From Bacteroidales bacterium (lineage in GTDB: Bacteria; Bacteroidota; Bacteroidia; Bacteroidales; P3): 59,696 nucleotides of DNA. This document shows, in pieces, positions 1 through 7,606 of this stretch. Location of the stretch: NCBI GenBank assembly GCA_017550405.1, contig JAFZPH010000008.1, forward strand, positions 1 to 59,696, read 5' to 3'. Position numbers and translations under genes: made by a program. Position 1 is the stretch's first letter; every line of letters begins with the position of its first letter. The notes under the pieces were generated by a model. That model was not told the DNA's origin. It did no database searches and worked only from the letters and a program-made list of their open reading frames with translations.

Positions 1-10
1 CGGCATGTCA

Positions 11-32
11 CAGCCTGCAAAATGACTATTAG
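11..32. repeat. 22-bp direct repeat, copy 1
   Basis: The 22 bases from cagcctgc to gactattag occur here and again, identical, at 113-134, just before the transposase promoter. The two copies are 102 bp apart. They may be part of an IS end or a duplicated recognition site. No matching inverted copy was found on the right side of the transposase. Confidence 0.6.
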
Positions 33-112
33 CGCATTCCATTAAGCCGATTTTTACAAAAACCTTTTGAATCGCTCAAAACGCCTTCTGCTCCTATATT
101 CAGACTGTGTCG

Positions 113-134
113 CAGCCTGCAAAATGACTATTAG
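113..134. repeat. 22-bp direct repeat, copy 2
   Basis: This is an exact second copy of the repeat at 11-32. It ends 12 bp before the -7 box of the transposase gene. A shorter related string (aaaatgact) recurs at about 139-147. Confidence 0.6.
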
Positions 135-146
135 ACCTAAAATGAC

Positions 147-154
147 TACTTTTG
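147..154 (+). promoter_or_regulatory. Bacteroidota -7 box for the transposase
   Basis: TACTTTTG matches the TAnnTTTG consensus and lies 9 nt before the ATG at 164. It overlaps the upstream TTG at 152, which argues that ATG 164 is the true start. Confidence 0.5.
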
Positions 155-163
155 TGTTGTCAA

Positions 164-1138
164 ATGAAAAGATATAATCACCTTACCAAAGAGCAAAGAT
201 ACACAATTTCTGTGTGTCTGAGAAAAAAAATGTCGCTGTCAGCAATCGCAAAATTGATAGACGTCAGTAAATCAACCGTCAGCAGGGAGATAAAAAAGAA
301 CTCCAATATGTACCGACACTATGTCGCAATCGAAGCGCAGCAGTTCTCCGAGATGAGAAAAAAGATACCCAGGAGACCGAGGAAACTGTCAAAAGAGGAT
401 TGGCAGGACATCGAGCAGTGCCTCAAGAGACATTGGTCGCCGGAGACTATTGTCGGTGTCAGAAAACGCGAGGGAAAGACGTGTGTGTCGATTGAATGGT
501 TATACCACATTATCCGGCGGGACAAAGAACGTGGAGGGACGCTCTACACCTACCTGCCGCATCACCTCAAACATCGCAAGAAACCTGTGAGTTCGCGTAT
601 CCCTATCAAGGACCGTGTGAGCATTGACGAGCGCCCTGCCGTGGTGGATTCCAAGTCACGTTTCGGCGACTGGGAACTGGACACCATCGTCGGCAAGGAC
701 GGCAAAGGGATCATTGTCTCCATCGTAGAGCGCACCACAAAGAAAATGCTCATGGCAAAGTCCCCTAAGGGAAAGAATGCAAAAGCTGTGGCCAAAGTCG
801 TCGTCCAGTTGCTCCGGCCTTTCGAACGCCATGTCCTTTCCATCACCACCGACAACGGTACCGAGTTCGCTGAACACAAGTACATTGCAAAAATGCTGCA
901 CACCAAGGTCTATTTCACTCACCCTTACTCCTCGTGGGAAAAGGGACTAATCGAGAACACCAACAAGCTTATTAGGCAATACATCCCAAAAGATACCGAT
1001 TTCTCTTCACTTTCAGACGACTTCATCCTCTTTGTCCAGACTGAACTAAACCTTCGACCTAGAAAAAATTTGGATTATTCTTCCCCGAAACAAAAATTCT
1101 TACTATCTTTGCACAACAGTGTTGCACTTCGAGGTTGA
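164..1138 (+). CDS. IS30 family transposase
   Basis: This is a DDE transposase of about 324 aa. The N-terminus carries the IS30-type helix-turn-helix (residues about 8-45, with LSAIAKLIDVSKSTVSREI) that binds the terminal repeats. The catalytic core is visible as D173 (in DWELDTIVG), D230 (in TTDNGTEF) and E264 (in KGLIENTN), giving the D-D-33-E spacing typical of IS30. The length fits a complete enzyme, so the gene looks intact. I start it at ATG 164 because the longer frame begins at a TTG inside the -7 box. IS30 elements move by cut-and-paste through a circular intermediate. The ends of the element could not be fixed. Confidence 0.93.
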   Translation: MKRYNHLTKEQRYTISVCLRKKMSLSAIAKLIDVSKSTVSREIKKNSNMYRHYVAIEAQQFSEMRKKIPRRPRKLSKEDWQDIEQCLKRHWSPETIVGVRKREGKTCVSIEWLYHIIRRDKERGGTLYTYLPHHLKHRKKPVSSRIPIKDRVSIDERPAVVDSKSRFGDWELDTIVGKDGKGIIVSIVERTTKKMLMAKSPKGKNAKAVAKVVVQLLRPFERHVLSITTDNGTEFAEHKYIAKMLHTKVYFTHPYSSWEKGLIENTNKLIRQYIPKDTDFSSLSDDFILFVQTELNLRPRKNLDYSSPKQKFLLSLHNSVALRG

Positions 1139-1440
1139 ATCTATAGGGTTCATTGGTCAGGAAATGTTCAATATACTGTGTGAATTTGCGTTCTAACATA
1201 TCGTTTTCTGATTACTGAATTACGGTGCAAAGATACAACTTTTTTACAAAATATCCACTTATTCCGTTTTTTAATATCCCAAAAATACCACTTATTCCAT
1301 TTTTGGGCATCAGAAAATAACCACTTATTCTTGGTCACCTTTTGGTCACCTTTTTGACGTTTTCTTGGATTGTACTGGTATTATTGGTCTTCTGGATTAT
1401 TATAACACAACGAATTATAATCAAATAGATTTAAGGAGCA
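1139..1440. other. Non-coding region downstream of the IS
   Basis: No gene is supported here. The stretch has three spaced copies of a cacttattc string (about 1255-1330) in an A/T-rich context and a doubled tggtcacc motif (about 1334-1352). It leads into the tRNA-like tail at 1452. It looks like decayed mobile-element DNA. Confidence 0.4.
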
Positions 1441-1451
1441 GCAATAGTGGC

Positions 1452-1469
1452 AGTCCTGTTCCGGGCACC
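1452..1469 (+). other. tRNA 3'-end-like remnant, possible att site
   Basis: The string agtcctgttccgggcacc reads like the last part of a tRNA: the end of the T-loop, the 3' strand of the T-stem (CCTGT), a seven-base acceptor strand (TCCGGGC), a discriminator A and CC. No D-arm, anticodon arm or 5' acceptor strand precedes it, so it is not a working tRNA gene. A rho-independent terminator follows within 6 nt, as after real tRNA genes. Integrases commonly leave such 3' tRNA tails as attachment sites. Confidence 0.45.
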
Positions 1470-1474
1470 CAAAA

Positions 1475-1502
1475 AAGAAGACCACTAGGTCTTCTTTTTT
1501 TA
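1475..1502 (+). terminator. Rho-independent terminator
   Basis: A perfect 9-bp stem (AAGAAGACC with GGTCTTCTT), ACTA loop and T-tract lie directly after the tRNA-like tail. Confidence 0.75.
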
Positions 1503-1957
1503 TACCCGTAACAGTTGTATTGGACTGAAAAAAGTTGACCCGCGACTATGCCTGTCTGGGGTTTTTGAGGCTTGACCATTTAATATGGCAAAATGGTAAG
1601 TTGTATGATAAAGGTGTTCACAGGTGACTGAAATCGAGTCTAGTATATAAGGGTGAGTGCGAACACCTAAAGATAAACATAATTGTTGATAGTGCTGTGG
1701 GCGCTTGTCAAGAATGGGGCGAGCTATATATTATTATAAGGTACATTAATTAAGTTAGGGGCTTCTCTTATGCGGCATCAAGACGTAGGTCCGGCAATGG
1801 GTGAAAGCAGGTGCGGAAGAAGTATCGCGCCCCAGCCTCTGCAGGAATGCCTCCTCATACTAGTGTTTTATCCCCTTCAGCATATCCTCCTGTCCTCGCA
1901 CACGGGGTAGAAAAATACATTTTTTTCAAAAAAAATTTCCATATCAAAAAAAATGTG

Positions 1958-1965
1958 TATTTTTG
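1958..1965 (+). promoter_or_regulatory. -7 box ahead of the peptide/FISUMP cassette
   Basis: TATTTTTG matches TAnnTTTG and is followed by GC, as at other promoters in this window. Transcription from here would give a leader of about 260 nt before the short peptide gene at 2235. Confidence 0.45.
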
Positions 1966-1973
1966 CATTCGGA

Positions 1974-2042
1974 ATGATTCAAGAATTGAACGCCAAAAAG
2001 CTGAAGATTTTTGAAACTTTCCGCAATGTAAAGAATGTGTAG
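1974..2042 (+). CDS. Possible 22-aa leader peptide or truncated gene start
   Basis: An ATG 8 nt after the -7 box opens a 22-codon frame (begins MIQELNAKKLKIFE, ends NVKNV) that stops at TAG 2040-2042. Its position immediately after a promoter resembles a real start in this organism. It could be a leader ORF of the cassette downstream, the remaining start of a lost gene, or chance. No family is recognised. Confidence 0.2.
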   Translation: MIQELNAKKLKIFETFRNVKNV

Positions 2043-2234
2043 TCAAATAATTAAGAAAGAATACAAACAAAACAGAAAAACGAAAAAACAAGCGCAAATA
2101 TACCGTCAATTCACCTTAAAAACGTTTTTTGAGGTGTCTTTTGAGGTGAAGAAAGCGGGTACTTGAGCCGAAACAATAAAAAAACTTTTAAACAGAAAAA
2201 TAGTATTAACCCTTAAAACTTATCATCAAAAATC

Positions 2235-2390
2235 ATGAAAGAAAATCTGAAAAAGGAGTATTTCGCTCCGATGGTTGAAATTCTGAACGCCCGTGTCGAA
2301 AGAGGTTTCGAAGGTAGTCTCGCACCCACTGGCAGCAATGAGGATCTCATTTCTAGCGGTGAAGTCCACGGCGGCAGCGATTTCGATTAA
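2235..2390 (+). CDS. Short peptide paired with a FISUMP lipoprotein (copy 1)
   Basis: This 51-aa peptide starts MKENLKKEYFAPMVEILNAR and continues VERGFEGS, followed by a polar, glycine- and serine-rich tail ending GGSDFD. It has no signal peptide or membrane segment. The first 28 residues closely match the peptide at 46227-46406, sharing the MKEN start and an LNARVE(K/R)GFEGS core, while the tails differ. Both peptides sit directly upstream of a FISUMP-type lipoprotein gene, here with a gap of 43 nt. Short proteins with a K-Y-x-x-P-x-(M/I)-E-V start are common and uncharacterised in Bacteroidales. The conserved front and variable tail recall a precursor peptide, but no processing enzyme is encoded nearby. 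Function unknown. Confidence 0.65.
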   Translation: MKENLKKEYFAPMVEILNARVERGFEGSLAPTGSNEDLISSGEVHGGSDFD

Positions 2391-2433
2391 TTTATTAACC
2401 CTTTAAAACGTACAAAAAAAACACACAAAAAAA

Positions 2434-3993
2434 ATGAAAAGAACCCTTATTTCCCTGTTCTCCCTTTTGGGACTTGCTATGGCTGTAACATCTTGCCAGA
2501 AAGATGAAAGCGTTGCCAAGTTTTCTGCTTCCATGGAGGCTACCCTCACTCAGGATGGCAAAACCCTTCTGAATGGTACCGGTCTGGAGTGGATTGCCGG
2601 TGATCAGATTGTTGTTTACGGCACTGCCGGTGGCGCTATCTACACCGCTACTCCTGCTACACCCGCTACCTCCGCTACCTTCGACCTCGTTAGCGGCGTG
2701 ACCGGTGATGCTCCTTACACCGCTTTCTATCCCACTGAGATTGCAACCAGTGCTAACACTATTACTCTCTCCGCCACCCAGACCTCTGCTGACGGTAATC
2801 TGAGAGCTTTCCCCTCTGTCGCTGTTTCCAACAACGAGATCCTCAACTTCAAGAACCTCTGCGGTGCTCTGAGAATCAACTTGACCAAGAACGGCGTAAG
2901 TGTTAAGAGCATTGCTGTCACCGCCGACAAAGTGCTCAATGGTGACTTCATGGTTACCATGAACGGTGATGCTCCCACCATCTCGGTTGCCGGTAACAAT
3001 ACCAACACCACCACTCTTGTTATGGAGGATGCTCAGGACATCACCAATGGTCATGACTTCTTCGTCACCATGCCTCACAACATGTACCGCAATGTCCAGA
3101 TTGTTATCACTGCTGAGGACGGTAGCGTCTGCACCAAGACCCTGAAAGACGGTTACGGCTTGAACATCCAGCGTTCCCAGACTTCTGCCTTCGTCTTAGG
3201 TGAGAATGACCTCGATTTCGTTCCCGGTGGTGTACCCACTGGTGCTCTGACCGGCCTCTTCTCCGTCAGCGCCACCAAGCAGGTTTACTTCTCCATGGGT
3301 AACCTCCAGTACGACGGTGCCAACGACGTTTGGCAGTTCGCCGCTACCCAGACCGAGATCCTCGGTGCTCAGAACAACAACCCCACTGCTACCTCTGTTA
3401 TCGACCTCTTTGGTTGGGGTGCCAGCAACTACAGTGGCAAAGCTCCCTACATGACCAGCACTGTCAGCACCGATTATGCTTTCGGTACCCACAGAAACAT
3501 CACCGGTACTCAGTATGACTGGGGTGTCAACAACGCTATCGTTAACGGCGGTAACGAGGCCAACATCTGGCGTACTCTTACCACCCAGGAGTGGAGCTAC
3601 CTCCTCAAGTACCGTACCAATGCTGCTGCTCTGCGCGGTATCGCCAAGGTCGACGGTGTTAACGGTCTTGTTATCCTCCCCGATATGTGGACTCTTCCCG
3701 AGGGCTTGACCTTCAACCCCGGTTCGAGCAAGACCGCTGGTTGGAACCACAATGTCTACACTGCTGAAGAGTGGGCCCAGATGGAAGCTGCCGGTGCTGC
3801 TTTCCTGCCTTGCAATGGTTGCCGTCAGGGTGCCAACTTCATGCTCGAAGAGACCGCTCACTACTGGAGCGTTTCCAGCACCAGCGCTGACAAAGCCGCT
3901 GCCTTCTATTTCCGTGCCAACGATATCCTCCCCGTTTATGCGGAGCAGAAATTCCACGGCCACGCTGTCCGTCTTGTTCAGGATGCTGAATAA
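2434..3993 (+). CDS. Fimbrillin-like lipoprotein with C-terminal FISUMP-type domain (copy 1)
   Basis: This is a 519-aa surface lipoprotein. A signal peptide ends in the lipobox AVTSC with C21 as the lipidated residue. Residues about 30-260 resemble the fimbrillin/Mfa-like N-terminal fold, with the W-x-x-GDQI-x-VYG signature near residue 53. Residues about 270-519 form a FISUMP-like C-terminal domain: VYFSMGNLQY, DLFGWG, an EWSYLL segment and a closing HAVRLVQDAE. The protein at 44540-46162 has the same architecture and ends in an almost identical VRLVQ motif. It probably anchors in the outer membrane and faces outward. Its ligand is unknown. It follows the short peptide at 2235 and ends at a clear terminator. 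Confidence 0.8.
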   Translation: MKRTLISLFSLLGLAMAVTSCQKDESVAKFSASMEATLTQDGKTLLNGTGLEWIAGDQIVVYGTAGGAIYTATPATPATSATFDLVSGVTGDAPYTAFYPTEIATSANTITLSATQTSADGNLRAFPSVAVSNNEILNFKNLCGALRINLTKNGVSVKSIAVTADKVLNGDFMVTMNGDAPTISVAGNNTNTTTLVMEDAQDITNGHDFFVTMPHNMYRNVQIVITAEDGSVCTKTLKDGYGLNIQRSQTSAFVLGENDLDFVPGGVPTGALTGLFSVSATKQVYFSMGNLQYDGANDVWQFAATQTEILGAQNNNPTATSVIDLFGWGASNYSGKAPYMTSTVSTDYAFGTHRNITGTQYDWGVNNAIVNGGNEANIWRTLTTQEWSYLLKYRTNAAALRGIAKVDGVNGLVILPDMWTLPEGLTFNPGSSKTAGWNHNVYTAEEWAQMEAAGAAFLPCNGCRQGANFMLEETAHYWSVSSTSADKAAAFYFRANDILPVYAEQKFHGHAVRLVQDAE

Positions 3994-4017
3994 GTCTACG
4001 ACAACTCTATAGAGAAA

Positions 4018-4048
4018 AGAGGATGCCCAACGGCATCCTCTTTTTTTT
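4018..4048 (+). terminator. Rho-independent terminator after the FISUMP cassette
   Basis: A 10-bp stem (AGAGGATGCC with GGCATCCTCT), CAAC loop and a run of T residues lie about 25 nt past the stop codon. Confidence 0.85.
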
Positions 4049-4567
4049 CTTTCTTGCTATGTGGTGTGCTCCTTCCCCTGCCGTTACAGAGTGCTATCCA
4101 GTAGGATGAGCATCTGACAAACAACGGGGTAAACCACGATGACTGTTAATCCCAAATCTGTCATTATATTGCCGCTACTCGAAATCTCCTATCTGTCATC
4201 TTGGTATGCTATTAAGCGATAGTTCCTACGGGACGATGTCCTATACAGCTATCACGTTCGCCTACCAATCACTCCGTAGGTGTTTTCGGTTTTTTAATGA
4301 CCTGTTTGGTTTGGTCGTGAATTGGGAGAAGCGTCGTTCAATATCGCTTCATTCACGTATCGTTCTTGGCTCGTTACCCTTTAGTATAAGGATAAGTATG
4401 CAGTAAGGATGCTGTAACGATACTGTATCGATAGGATATTGAAGGGACCTAGGGCGGTCAGCATTTGTTGGTTGAAGCAAAGGGGGAGGGGTAGTGGATG
4501 CGGGATTGCTTTCTGCAAGGGTGGGAAAGCATGAGCTGAGGGTGGAATGGTGACGCGGGGTTGTCCG
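4049..4567. other. Intergenic region without a supported gene
   Basis: This is a 519-bp gap between two convergent transcription units. Short open frames here have no family features. A stretch near 4389-4445 shares loose wording (gataacgat-like and tattgaaggg strings) with 47400-47446 in the gap before the M48 gene. No hairpin, tRNA or promoter was convincing. Confidence 0.3.
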
Positions 4568-5674
4568 TCAGCGGAGAAGGGTGATGGTCCCCGTTTGGCT
4601 TTTGAAGCCTGCGGGCGTGATATTGTCGCGGTAGCGGAAGAGGTAAGTGTAGACGCCTTGCAGGCAGCGACGCCCGTCGGCGGTGGTGCCGTCCCAGCCA
4701 GGGCCGCCGGTGGCGGAGTGGTAGATGAGCGTCCCACGACGGTCGAAAATCCAAAAGTCGTATTCCAGAATGCCAAAGGTGAGCGGGGTGACGATGTTGT
4801 TGCTCTCGGCATCGGGGGTGAAGGCGTTGGGGATATAGATGGCCACCTGGCGGAAGGGGATGTCCTTTGTGGCGGTGTCGAGACAGGTGGGGGTGTAGGC
4901 TTCCATCATGAAGTGGACAGTGTCGCCCCAGTCGGGTGTGCCGTAGAATTCAACCCATTCGTTGTTTGGTTTTTGCTTGACACCGTTGATATACCAGTTG
5001 CGGCCGGCCCAGCCACCCCAATGCGCTTCGCGTGTGCCGGTGCTGAAGTCTTCGGCGATGATGTGCATGTTGTCGTATGTAATCTCGTCGGGACTGACGT
5101 GCATGGCGGCGGCTACCGGTTCAATGGGGATGATGGAGATGGAGCTGGTGCCTGGGCATTGTGGTGGTGAGGCACGGTAGTCGAGTTGCAGTGTGTAGGT
5201 GGTGGGGGTGCGGGGATTGACACGTACCCAACTCCGCCATTCTTGGCCTTCGAGGGTACTGTCGGGCGGGTCGGCGGTCCAATGGTAGTGTGTGACTAGC
5301 GGGTAGCCACCAAGGAGGTCGTGGCCTATTATTGTCTTGCAGTGTTTGCGGTCGATGATGTTGATGTAGGGGATGTCGAGGAGGGTGAGCTTGAGGATGA
5401 TGATGCTGTCGCAGATGGTGTCGGTGCGGGGTATGGTGTCGTAGTAGATGCCGGAGTGGTCGAGAGCCCGTCCCCGGTAGTGGAGGGTGTCGCCTTCGCA
5501 GATAGAGTCGAGGATGAGGACAGTAGTGTCGTTGCAGGGTCTTTGTGCGGCGGCGTGGGGTGAGGGTGCGCAGAGGGCTAGGAGGAGCAGGAGCATGAGG
5601 GGTACGGTACAGCGTCCCGCCGTGGCGGGTGTGTGGTGCTGAGGGGGGCTGGGATGCTGTGCCGGGGTGTTCAT
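4568..5674 (-). CDS. Secreted protein with T9SS type B (gliding-associated) C-terminal domain
   Basis: This is a 368-aa exported protein. A hydrophobic signal segment (MLLLLLALCAPS, residues 27-38) precedes AAAQ. The middle has repeated D-T-I-C-D / C-E-G-D-T-L-type motifs common in adhesin-like cargo. The last 90 residues form the CHU_C type B sorting domain: IPNAFTPDAESNN, FWIFDRRGTLIYHS, PGWDGT, GVYTYLFRY and a terminal GTITLLR. That domain directs passage through the type IX secretion system and attachment to the surface. Its ATG overlaps the TGA of the D-Ala-D-Ala ligase gene by 4 bp, indicating translational coupling. The start could also be the Met at residue 27, since the first 26 residues are Pro/His-rich and unlike a signal peptide. 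Confidence 0.8.
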   Translation of the reverse strand: MNTPAQHPSPPQHHTPATAGRCTVPLMLLLLLALCAPSPHAAAQRPCNDTTVLILDSICEGDTLHYRGRALDHSGIYYDTIPRTDTICDSIIILKLTLLDIPYINIIDRKHCKTIIGHDLLGGYPLVTHYHWTADPPDSTLEGQEWRSWVRVNPRTPTTYTLQLDYRASPPQCPGTSSISIIPIEPVAAAMHVSPDEITYDNMHIIAEDFSTGTREAHWGGWAGRNWYINGVKQKPNNEWVEFYGTPDWGDTVHFMMEAYTPTCLDTATKDIPFRQVAIYIPNAFTPDAESNNIVTPLTFGILEYDFWIFDRRGTLIYHSATGGPGWDGTTADGRRCLQGVYTYLFRYRDNITPAGFKSQTGTITLLR

Positions 5675-6654
5675 AGGCAGGTTTGGATGACCATTTCGTA
5701 CAGTTGCTGGGTGCTGATGCCCATGGCACGTGCCTGCTTGGGCACGATGCTTTCGGCGCTTTGGCCGGGGATGGTGTTGACCTCGAGGAAGTAGAGCTGG
5801 TTGCGGGTGGTGTCGTAGATGTAGTCGAACCGACAGATGCCGCGGCAGTTGAGGAGGTCGTACAGCTGCGATGAGGTTTGCTGTATCTGTTGGGTGATGG
5901 CATCGGGGCATTGGGCGGGGGTCACTTCGTTGCTGAAGCCCTGGTATTTGGCTTCGTAGTCGAAGAATTCGTGGTCGCCGAGGGGGATAATCTCGGTGAT
6001 GGGGAAGACGTATTTGTCGGTTTTGGTGCGGAGCACGCCGCAGTCGAATTCGCGGCCTGAGATGCATTCTTCGACAAGCACTTGGCTGTCCTCGGTGAAA
6101 GCCTGCTGAATGGCTGGCAGCAGCTGGTCGGGCGTTTTGACTTTGGTGGTGGCCACACTGCTGCCTCCGGCGGCGGGTTTGACAAAGAGGGGATAGCCGA
6201 GTGCGGCCTCGTCGATTTTGTCGAGCGAGGACTGCGTCATGTCGTAGAGGAGTACGGAGCGGGCCACATTGACGATGCCGAAACTTTTGACCACGGGGTT
6301 GCAGTAGCCTTTGTGGAAGGTGAGGGCAGAGGTGTAGTAGCCACAGGTGGTGTAGGGGATGCCGAGCATGTCGAAGTAGCCTTGCAGCACGCCGTTTTCG
6401 CCGGGGTTGCCGTGGATGATGATGAAGGCGAGGTTGAAGCGGTCGACGCCGGGGATGGTGAAGTCGTGGCGGTTGACGGGGATATGCTCGCCGTTGTCGG
6501 TCAGACCGTACCAGCCTTGCCGGTCGACGACGATTTTGTATACGTTGTATTTCTGGTGGTCGAGGGCTTCGTATACCTGGCATCCGCTTTGTATGGAGAT
6601 GTCGTGTTCGCCTGAGTAGCCGCCCATAACGAGGGCAATGTTGGGTTTGTTCAT
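5671..6654 (-). CDS. ddl: D-alanine--D-alanine ligase
   Basis: This 327-aa ATP-grasp enzyme joins two D-alanines for the peptidoglycan stem peptide in the cytoplasm. The N-terminal GGYSGEHDIS carries the conserved Glu (E15). The segment HGNPGENG holds H81. VKPAAGGSS (157-166) is the ATP-binding loop with its lysine. FDYIY and FLEVNTIPGQS supply the metal- and substrate-binding residues near the C-terminus. The length is close to the family norm. I use ATG 6654; a longer open frame reaching 7512 runs through the GSCFA gene in another phase and is not coding there. It lies 55 bp after the GSCFA gene and is coupled to the T9SS gene downstream, which is unusual company for ddl. Confidence 0.95.
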   Translation of the reverse strand: MNKPNIALVMGGYSGEHDISIQSGCQVYEALDHQKYNVYKIVVDRQGWYGLTDNGEHIPVNRHDFTIPGVDRFNLAFIIIHGNPGENGVLQGYFDMLGIPYTTCGYYTSALTFHKGYCNPVVKSFGIVNVARSVLLYDMTQSSLDKIDEAALGYPLFVKPAAGGSSVATTKVKTPDQLLPAIQQAFTEDSQVLVEECISGREFDCGVLRTKTDKYVFPITEIIPLGDHEFFDYEAKYQGFSNEVTPAQCPDAITQQIQQTSSQLYDLLNCRGICRFDYIYDTTRNQLYFLEVNTIPGQSAESIVPKQARAMGISTQQLYEMVIQTCL

Positions 6655-6709
6655 TGGATTAGGGGTTATATGTGTTATAAGTTCTGAAAGGTCATAAGGG
6701 GGTGATGTT

Positions 6710-7597
6710 TTACAGTGTAGAGGTGTTGATGGGGCGGTGCTGTGTGCGGCGGAAGGCTTTCTCTTCGTCGCGGCAGCGTTGCTGCGTGGCAGGCGACATG
6801 AAGGTGTCCTGGAAGTGCTGCCAGATGATGTCGACGGCGAGGTCGGAGGGGTGGCACATGTCGCGGGCGTAGAAGCGGTAGTCGCGCAGTTGGTCGAGGA
6901 GTATCTCGTAGGCAGGGAAATAGGTGGGGGAGGGGCTGTCGTCAGCATGGTCGCGGACGAGAGTGTCGGCGGCAAGGAGCAGGGTGCTTTTGCTGAGCTG
7001 GTTCTGGTGAAGTCCGTTGGCGAGGTGGCGGATGGGACTGACGGTGAGAATAAGTTGGCACTGGAGCTGTAGCAGGCGCGAGATGAGGGGTTGCCAGGTG
7101 TCGACGATTTGGGGTATGGTGAGCAGCTGGCGGTTGAAGAGGGCGGCGGGCAGCTTGTGGCAGTTGGCCACGGTGCGCCCTTGGCAGGGGCCGTCGGCAA
7201 GGGTGTAGGCGTAGGCGGTGCCGAGGGTGACGAGTAGCGTGGGGCGGCGTTGCAGCTGGAGGTGGGTGGCATGGATGGCTTGGTTGCAGAGAGAAAGACA
7301 GGTGTCGGGGTCGGGGTTTGAGAAACGGGTGTGGTGCATCCACGAATGCCAGAGTCCGTCGTGCTGAACGAGCCATGAGCGGTCGATCTCGCGGTCGTCG
7401 AGGGCATGGGTGAGGGCCAGCGCGATGGAGAGGGGGTTGTAGAGTGTGCCGAAGGGGTTGCAGAGGATGTCGTGGCCAGATTGCTGGAGCTTGAGCCCGA
7501 TGTGGTCGGCAAAACACGACCCGAGGGTGAGCAGGGGCGTGTCGTGGCTAATGCGGATGGCCGATGGGACGGGCAGAACTGGCGTGGAGAGCTGCAT
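6710..7597 (-). CDS. GSCFA domain-containing protein
   Basis: This 295-aa protein has the family signature LTLGSCFADHIG at residues 24-35, which gives the GSCFA domain its name. The fold is related to SGNH/GDSL-type esterases, with the Ser of GSCFA in the nucleophile position. Supporting segments are NPFGTLYNP (about 47-55), LVTLGTAYAY (about 112-121), LTVSPIRH and a late DMCHPSD, which would supply the Asp-His part of the site. No signal peptide is visible, so it is probably cytoplasmic. The substrate is not established. It starts 9 bp after dnaE ends, on the same strand. Confidence 0.9.
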   Translation of the reverse strand: MQLSTPVLPVPSAIRISHDTPLLTLGSCFADHIGLKLQQSGHDILCNPFGTLYNPLSIALALTHALDDREIDRSWLVQHDGLWHSWMHHTRFSNPDPDTCLSLCNQAIHATHLQLQRRPTLLVTLGTAYAYTLADGPCQGRTVANCHKLPAALFNRQLLTIPQIVDTWQPLISRLLQLQCQLILTVSPIRHLANGLHQNQLSKSTLLLAADTLVRDHADDSPSPTYFPAYEILLDQLRDYRFYARDMCHPSDLAVDIIWQHFQDTFMSPATQQRCRDEEKAFRRTQHRPINTSTL

Positions 7598-7606
7598 GGC
7601 GTGGTG

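Larger units (their letters stand above)
11..1140 (+). mobile_element. IS30-type insertion sequence, ends uncertain
   Basis: An intact IS30 transposase is preceded by a 22-bp direct repeat and its own promoter. I could not find convincing terminal inverted repeats or a target-site duplication, so these borders are only the outer limits of what looks IS-associated. The left border may lie outside the window. Confidence 0.4.

Noticed and set aside
1440..1475. Complete tRNA gene
   Set aside because: Only the 3' T-arm and acceptor strand are present, with no D-arm, anticodon arm or 5' acceptor strand.
1811..2014. 67-aa plus-strand frame
   Set aside because: The sequence is low complexity and runs across a likely promoter region. 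No conservation is evident.
4568..6583. 671-aa single reading as one long protein
   Set aside because: Only the last 368 residues are coding. The rest is an out-of-phase reading of ddl rich in Arg, Pro and His.
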